Assembly (NCBI GenBank): GCA_022315425.1
Contig: JAIUPT010000017.1
Location: 1-64,000, forward strand
DNA length: 64,000 nucleotides
Source: Pseudevernia furfuracea
Taxonomy: Eukaryota > Ascomycota > Lecanoromycetes > Lecanorales > Parmeliaceae
Direction: 5' to 3'
The notes beneath the pieces were generated by a model that searched no databases, was not told where the DNA came from, and was given only the letters and a program-made list of their open reading frames with translations. Shown piece by piece: positions 56,781-64,000 of the stretch (position 1 is the stretch's first letter; every line of letters starts with the position of its first letter). Made by a program: the position numbers and the translations under genes.

Positions 56781-58251
56781 TGCGATATGTTGGAATTCAA
56801 CCCCCTATTTGTTAAGGTAGCAGGAAATCAATTGCTACCACAGTGTGGATTCATGAGTTGGGTGTAAGATGAATGAAGCTATCTATGGAGAAGCTGCTAC
56901 TGTAATAGTACATGCCAAGGCTTCCTGCCAAGCCGCTGTCTCCTCCTTCCCAGACCATGCCCATAACAGTGTTAGTGTAATTAGCTTGCAGCCAAAATGG
57001 AGCTACTTACTACTAGGAAAGAAATCAAAGATCTAAGTATAGAATATATACGCGGGAACGCTATTAAAAGCTTATATAAGAGATAGTCTTTTATAAGATT
57101 TATATAACTAGTCTATATTTATTTATATAAATTTTTCTTTATATTTATTATTTTAGTTATTATTTGATCTAATTCTTTTAAATTAGATATAGTATTAAGA
57201 ATAAGCTCCAGCTCTAAATTATTAAATAGAGAATTTAATTATCTTTTATTTTATTTATTATTTATAATTTAATAGATTATAAGCTCGATTAGTTATTAAC
57301 TAGATATTACTACTTTTATATATTATTATATTATTAAAAGTAATTTATACGCTTAATACTTGTTGTTATTAATGCGATAATAATTAAGCTATCGAGATCT
57401 ATAGCTAAGTTTTATTAAATAAGTCTATAATAAATCTATATTAATCGAAAGTTATAGTTAAAAGATTACTATTAATTTATAATTCTCGATAAGAAATATC
57501 GAAAACTATATCGATGCAATTATCTCGTACTGTATATAATTTAATCTATTTTTAGATAATTTTAAGAGACGAACTTTTAAATATAAATATCTAATCTATA
57601 ATCGTTTTTATAACTTTTTCTTTAAACTTCTTATTCTTTTCTAAAATTTATATAGTTATATAACATTAAATCTATTTAATTATTTAATTATTATTCTTTC
57701 GTCTTTAGCGTATTTAAAATTATAATAGATTATAAGCTGAATTAGTTATTAACGTTTAATAACGATTTATTAAGCACTTGATAAGATATTAATATAACTT
57801 TAAGACGTAACGAAATTATATTCGTTAAGAATACGACGTTATCGATATTAGAGAATCGCGAATCGCTTATCTCGATCGCACTAAAGAGAGAAACTATAAT
57901 CTTAGAAATTATTTAATAAGAAGATAGATTATAAATAAATCTAAATTATTTAAATAAAGTAATTATAAAAGTATATAAAGATAAAAAATAATTTTAAAGT
58001 ATAATAATTATTAAACGTAAGCATAGACTTATAAACGATTTTTTACGAAAAGGGATTTATTCGATATAATAAACGAGACGCTATCACGCTCGAATTACGA
58101 TAACGAGTCTCGAATCACGAACTAAATAATTTTAAACGCTTAAATAAACGATACGTTATCTAACGATATCGAAGAGAGTTAATAACATTACGTTAATTAA
58201 ATAATAATCTCTTAAAAGACTTAAAACGAACTTAGACGTATATATCGTAAA
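56781..58251. other. Unique sequence, then AT-rich decayed DNA
   Basis: Bases 56781-57040 have normal composition and no gene. From 57050 to 58251 the DNA is AT-rich and RIP-like; the phrase AATAGATTATAAGCTCGATTAG occurs near 57262 and, changed, near 57725. No domain is left. Confidence 0.5.
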
Positions 58252-58517
58252 TGTAAGGGTCATGAGGTCTCTAGGCATGAGGCGGCCTGTCAGAAGTTCA
58301 GAAATTCAACATACATCTAGGCCAGATTCGGGAGACTATTTCTCTGGTACAGCTGTGCGGCTATAGCAGTCGCATAGTAAGTTTGCTTGACATGAGAGTG
58401 CACTCTCCTCTGCTAAATATGCTGCCTCTGAGGACTCTCATCGAGTTCCTCAGGATTCAGTCTATCTAGTAATCAATTCATCTGTTACTCACTCACGCAT
58501 GTCTAGACCCCGTTACA
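58252..58517 (+). repeat. 5' LTR of a Ty3/gypsy chromovirus, 266 bp
   Basis: It starts TGTAAGGGTC and ends GACCCCGTTACA, short inverted termini of TG...CA type. CpA and TpG are present at normal level, so the LTR looks hardly RIP-converted, unlike the pol behind it. The five bases before it (GTAAA) are the expected target duplication. The 3' LTR should lie right of this window. Confidence 0.75.
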
Positions 58518-58736
58518 TTTCTGAATTCTATAACTCTCGCTATCGTCGACACGATAGTAAGGGGGGTGTGCCCGTTTGATAACAATATCACTTTCGTGAC
58601 TCGCTGTTATCTCTATCTATCTCTCAATTGACGTCGACGTCGAGTCAGTCAATTTCGAATTATTTAGATGACTTCTGTAGTAGGATTACGATCGAGATAA
58701 CAGATATCGAGTCTCGAAGAGGGACAAGAAGCACTA

Positions 58737-59914
58737 TTGAATGACATTAATGTTAACGAAGAAGAATTTAATGAGATTACTTTAGAGACAAGCGAAGAAG
58801 ATAATCATGACGATATTAATTCACACACGAACGAGTTAACAGAAACGATGTTAGATTCAAGAGAGCTTATAACATTTCGAATCTATCAAGCGCACGCGAA
58901 GAAGTTTATAACATATCAGACAAATTAAGCGTTATCACGTCGTCGACAAGCGTCACTGAGTTACGAGACTTAGAGAATGTCAAAGAGACAGACATTAAAT
59001 CTCAAAGCGAAAGATTCAGCGTTATATAAGGGAGTCAGCTCAGCGAAATTAAACGAGTTCATTTACGAGTGTGAGCGACAATTCGCTTTCAGAGATTTTC
59101 AGAGTGAGGAGATTCAGAAAGGTGTTACATTAATGAGCCAGTCGCAATTGCGAGAGAAGACTATCAAGAAGATCGTCTATGTTATCGATTTTCTTGAGAG
59201 TACGTCTAAAATCGATTAAAGATTTTGATTGCTTTAGAATCCAGAGGGAGCGACGTCATGAACGCATTTTAAGACGTTATTGTTCGAATTTCTGAAGAGG
59301 GACAAGAAGAAAGCATATCTTAAGACGAATAAGAAGTTGTTAGCTGCGAAGTAGAGAAAAGGCGACATTATTAATGCTTTTCATAAATATGCTTACAAGC
59401 TACATATTCGTCTTAGGGCTCTAGATTCGACGCAGACTATAACGAATCGATAGTTCTTTAACTTCATTCGAGCGCGAATACTATCGAATCATCGAGTCGA
59501 GCTAGATAAGCTCATGATTAAGTCAAGAACGATTCAAGAATTGTTAACTCAAATACGCAAATATGAGAGAGCTGCGAAAACTCATACAAAGCAGAATAAA
59601 GATAGCAGATCTCATTCTAAGTTATCTTCGAAATCACAGAACTCGAAGAGAGACAACAAGTCGAGCCGAACAGATAAATCAGATCAGAAGAGTCGTGACG
59701 AGACCTTAGAGCAGACAAAGACCTCTCGCAAAAAGGAGAATAAGTCTACTTTTGTTATATACAAAGACAAGCTAACAGATAAGATCAGAAAACGTCGTTT
59801 CAAGAACAAGACTTGCTACAAGTGTGATATGTCTGATCATCGAACTGCTGAATGCACCGTCAAGAAACAAGTTATGTTCGACTCGCTCAAGATGCTCGAG
59901 GCGACAAAAAACTA
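58737..59914 (+). pseudogene. Chromovirus gag, broken
   Basis: Open pieces at 58737-58928, 58977-59219 and 59514-59915 together give an acidic start, a capsid-like middle (LNEFIYECERQFAF, EIQKGVTLMSQSQL) and a basic tail with CYKCDMSDHRTAEC (near 59814-59855), a CCHC knuckle. Few stops separate them. Gag forms the particle that packages element RNA. The degree of RIP here is lower than in pol. Confidence 0.75.
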
Positions 59915-60135
59915 GTGAGCGCAGTGACGACTTCGAACACTATGTCTATACGAGAAGTGAGAACAGCTCCCTCCGTCGATGAATTCGAATCAATAAACAT
60001 CTCGTCGAGCAATGACGATTCGAGTCGAATAGTCGAATTAGTCAAATCAAGCTTCGAGTCGAACGTCGAATCGAGTATCTCTCTATCTATCAAGATAGAG
60101 TTCATTATTGACGCAAGAATATGAGCGATTAAGGT

Positions 60136-63100
60136 TCAGACTATATAACAGCGGATCAAGAAACTATTAAAGATAAATAGTCTGTTCATCAAGAACATCC
60201 TAATGTAGAACGCGAGAGATAAGATTAACACTTTCAGTGCACTAATTAACAGTGATACTGAAGTGAACATTATCAATCGTGTGACTGTAAGAAAGATGAG
60301 CTTATCGATACTCAATATCAACATTGAGCTGAGTGCGATTCACGATAAGATAGTTAAGATCTACGAGATATACTATATCGATTTCCAGCAGGAGAACGAA
60401 CAAGATCGAGTTCGCTACTTTCAGAACATCTTTCTCGCTGCGAACATCGACACACGAATAATTCTTGATATATTATGACTAATCATGACGAATCTCAACA
60501 TTAATTGAGTTAAGAGATCTTTTTAGTGAAGAACTTACACTGCGACAGTAGCTCTAATGACTACGTGTCGAGTGAACATTATTAAGTTAGAGAATTTTGT
60601 TAAGCTTGCTATTAATAAGAACGTAGACTATTTCGCTATACACGTAAGTCAAGTGATAAGCGTAAACGAATCTTCGATACATTAAGATCGTCAAGATTAT
60701 ATTGCTCGAGTAAACGTTGCTAGAACTGTGAATCTATCTTCTGAGTATATTAAGTACTTCGATATCTTTTCTGACAGTGATACTGTAGAGTTGTCGAGTC
60801 ACGAATCTGCGAATCATGTCATCGATCTTATAGACGAGAAACAATCGTCGTACGACTCTATTTATAGTCTGAACGAAGTAGAGTTAAATATCTTAAGAGA
60901 TTATATCGAGATCAATCTAACGAACGATTTTATACGATTAAGCACGTTCTCGACGAAATCTCTTATTCTTTTTATAAAAAAGTCTAACGAAGATTTACGT
61001 CTATGTGTGAACTATCGAGAACTGAATATAATTACGATAAAGAATCGTTATTCTCTTTCTCTTATTAACGAGTCGATTAATCGTTTGACTATGATCAAAA
61101 GATACACATAGTTGAATCTCATCGCTACATATCATCGTCTTCGTATTAGAAAGAGTGATGAATAAAAGACTGCGTTTAGAACACGTTATGATCACTTTGA
61201 GTATCAAGTCTTATCGTTTGAGCTGACAAATGTCTCTGTAACTTTTCAAGCGTATATCAATCAAGCATTAACTGAGAAGCTAGATATCTTTTACATTATT
61301 TATCTTGATAACATTTTTATTTACACGTAAGATATAGATACGAAGCACGTCGAGATTATAAAGTAAATTCTAAATAAATTGAAGCAGCACGAGCTGTTCG
61401 TTAATCTTTAAAAATGTCGTTTCAGCATAGATAAGATACACTTTCTGAGATATGTTATCGCTTCGTCGAGAATTAACATAAAGAAAGATCGAATACAGTC
61501 AGTTAGAAACTAATCGAAGCTGAAGTCTGTACGAGACATTTAGATATTCGTGAGCTTTGCGAATTTTTATCGCAGATTTATACGTGAATTCAATAAGATC
61601 GCTGCTTCACTTACGAAGTTGATCAAGATCAACGTTTAAGAGAGATCGAGCTCTAATAGAGTAGTCTCTAACGCTTAACAGAATACGCGAATCGTATTCG
61701 AGCGTACGAAGTTAAATAAAAAAAACTCGCAGAGTTCATTTATGCTTATATCTGAGACAAAGAAAGCTTTCGAGAAGTTGAAAATAATCTTTACGATCGC
61801 ATCGATTCTACGACATTTTAATTCTAAGCTGTTAATAAGAATTAAGACTAATACGTCGAACTATATTATTAATAATATTCTAAGTCAGTTACACGATAAA
61901 TTGTGACACTCAGTAGTCTACTATTCACGTAAACAAATATCGACGAAGACGCGATATAACGTTTATGACAAAGAGCTGTTAGCTATTATGAAGTCGTTTA
62001 AACACTGACGTTATTACTGCGAGAGTAGTAGACACAAGATCAAGATCTTAATAGATCATTATAATCTTAAGAGATTTATGAGCACTACGCGACTGAATAG
62101 TCGTTAAATTCGTTGAGCGCAGAAGCTGAGTCGCTACGATTTTGTTATCGAATATCGTCAGAGAAAACATAATCTCGCGAATTTACTTAGTCGAATCCCT
62201 GACTACGAGCAAGATAATGATACTACGAAACGCGAGAATTATTAATTGCTAAGCGAGCTGAAGCAGACGTTACGTGATTTTCGTGCTGTGAGAAGATCGA
62301 CCTTCATAACTAATTGCTTTCAAATGCTTATCGCTGAGACTCATAAGATGTCTAATATATGTAAGTAGTGAGCACGTATTCGTGTTACTATTACAGCAGA
62401 AGACCTCGCAGAGAATATTATAAACGATTAGTCGTTCGACGATATGCTCGTGAAGCTAACTCGTGAAGATGATTATACAAAGAAGATATTAAAATAGCTG
62501 AAGCAGTCTGTTATCAACTCTCTAAGCGATCTAAGCGATCAACTCTACAGTTATGTCGATAAACGACTATATCATAAAGAAAAGATCTATGTCTCTGCGA
62601 CGTTACGAGATGTGATTCTCGATCGATATCACGATGCTTCTCTGATAGATCATTTCGATACTAAAAAGACTCAGACACTAATTCAACGTAAGTACTTCTG
62701 ATCGAAGCTTATAAGGGATGTGAGCGAGCACGTTACATCGTGTTCTATATGCGCTATAATCAAGTCGTCTAGATATAAGTCGTATAATAAGTTAATATTA
62801 TTGTCGACTTCTACTCATAAGTGAAAGAATATCTTATTGAACTTCGTCACTAAACTATCGCTCTTTAAGAACTGACGTGATTATATCTACGATTCGATTC
62901 TAATAATTATAAATCGTTTCACGAAGATGTTATATTATATAGTAGTGAACAAGACGCTCGACGCGAAGCAGTTCGCATAAGTATTAATCGAGAATCTAAT
63001 AAGATATTATGAACTATCTGACTTAATAGTAACGAATCGTGAGTCGCTATTTATCTCTCAGTTCTGATCTAGTCTTATATACTTTCTGAGAATAAAGCGA

Positions 63101-63990
63101 CGCTTATCGACTGTATTTTATTCTTAGATCGATGATCAGACTAAGCGACAAAACAGTATTATGAAATAATATTTACGAGCCTTCATCTGCTGAGAGCAGG
63201 ACGATTAAGTGACATAATTATCAATCGCGAAGTTTGCGTACAATAACGCAAAGAACTTAGTTATTAACATATCGTCTTTTGAGACTAACTTGGGCTACAG
63301 TCTCAAAATGTTATAAGACGAGAATATCGATTCGAAATCTCGCTCGTAGACTGCAGTTGACAACGCAAAGTATTTATTTACACTTATAAGTGTCTATAAA
63401 GATGCGATCTTAACTACTCAGTAGTTATAGATCGAGTACGCGAACAAATATCGTAAGTTACGAGACTACAAAGTAGATGACTTGATATAATTAAATATTA
63501 AATATCTTAAGATCAAGCGAAACAGAAAGCTGAAATTCAAAAATTTCGATTTATTTCTTATTATAGACGTTATCGATTCACAATTTTATCGACTCGAGTT
63601 GCCGAGCGACTGACGAATTTATAACGTCTTTTATATGTTCTTGCTGAAAAAGAACTTCTCAAAATAGAAGGAGATAAGTCAAAGTCTAGAGAATATGAAA
63701 TTCGACGAAGACGATACATATGACTACGTGATCGCTGACGTTGTGAATAGTGCAGTTTTTGAATTAGACGAGAATAACAAGACAGAAGATCTATACTATC
63801 AAGTTCACTAAGAAGAATATTCTAACTCAGAGAATATATGAGAACCCTACGAGAGAGTCTTTCATCTACGAAAGTTGTTAAATAAGTTTCATAAGAAGCA
63901 CTCTAACAAGTCTATAGTCGAATCAGTGATCATCGAAAGAAAGTCACAACGACGTGTTTCAAAGAGATCTACGTCAAAGAATAAGAAGAA
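60136..63990 (+). pseudogene. Chromovirus pol with chromodomain, broken
   Basis: The protease site reads INSDTEVNIIN near 60241, where DSG-type text is usual. Reverse transcriptase shows LRLCVNYRELNIITIKNRYSLSLI (60988-61060, given here only by its ends) and YLDNIFIY (61301-61324) in place of YLDDI, one G-to-A step. RNase H text is at 61940-62210. The integrase zinc region is near 62620-62770 with CSICAI, and the core follows. At 63795-63900 the C-terminus has YSNSENI-stop-EPYERV and LLNKFHKKHSNK, the chromodomain of these elements, with a stop in place of its Trp. All points to RIP inactivation. Confidence 0.78.
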
Positions 63991-64000
63991 GAGTATAGAA

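Larger units (their letters stand above)
58252..64000 (+). mobile_element. Ty3/gypsy chromovirus, 5' LTR to chromodomain, 3' end outside window
   Basis: Domain order is LTR, gag with CCHC knuckle, protease, reverse transcriptase, RNase H, integrase, chromodomain, as in fungal chromoviruses. Gag is nearly open, while pol has many stops one transition away from CAG or TGG. The element is cut by the window end a few dozen bases after the chromodomain. Confidence 0.85.

Noticed and set aside
56810..56968. Possible solo LTR (TGTTAAGG to CATAACA)
   Set aside because: The flanking five bases differ (CTATT versus GTGTT) and no relative is seen in the window.

Overview
The window reads as the subtelomeric end of a chromosome from a filamentous ascomycete (Pezizomycotina). 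The evidence is a CCCTAA telomere array, short fungal introns, NLR-type, kinase and TPR genes, and heavy AT conversion of repeats that looks like repeat-induced point mutation (RIP). RIP is inferred from C-to-T and G-to-A changes that remove CpA and TpG and leave CpG. I cannot name the species; the surface-protein family would suit Dothideomycetes or a relative, but that is a guess.

Layout. Bases 1-12990 lie on the wrong side of the telomere array. They consist of long homopolymers of all four bases and noisy mixed sequence, with the two ends resembling each other in direct orientation. I read them as an assembly or read artefact and annotate no genes there. Nineteen perfect CCCTAA units (13119-13232) mark the probable true left chromosome end. 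They run into a 1352-base stretch with no G on this strand, then a TTA microsatellite, a GCTGAGA-type minisatellite with four perfect 40-bp units, and two 180-bp copies of a hairpin element whose stem changes are compensated between copies.

From 16 to 23 kb there is a Tc1/mariner-like MITE, AT-rich decayed DNA, and a broken NLR cluster on the minus strand: a SesB-like lipase fragment, one decayed NACHT-like piece and one nearly intact NACHT gene with two RIP-type stop codons. From 24 to 30 kb there is a normal-composition island: a PD-(D/E)XK nuclease-like gene, a TPR pseudogene, a kinesin-light-chain-type TPR protein and an adjoining protein kinase.

From 30 to 49.7 kb there is a nest of transposons. 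It holds six copies or pieces of the MITE, a non-autonomous LTR element with 193-bp LTRs, a solo LTR, a complete LINE of about 5.3 kb with a 13-bp target duplication, a 5'-truncated LINE with its own 13-bp duplication, a miniature LTR element (TRIM, 86-bp LTRs) inside a MITE, an unclassified 0.85-kb repeat, and RIP-decayed relatives of the telomere-proximal minisatellite. From 49.8 to 56.6 kb there is a second gene island: a broken membrane-protein gene and a three-exon gene for a repetitive secreted surface protein. From 58.25 kb to the end runs a Ty3/gypsy chromovirus with a well-preserved 5' LTR and a stop-ridden pol; its 3' end is outside the window.

The functional theme is typical of fungal accessory chromatin: STAND/NLR-like and kinase-TPR genes of the self/non-self or immunity type, and a fast-evolving surface protein, embedded in RIP-inactivated transposons next to a telomere. 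The least explained signals are the G-free strand beside the telomere and the covarying hairpin element.
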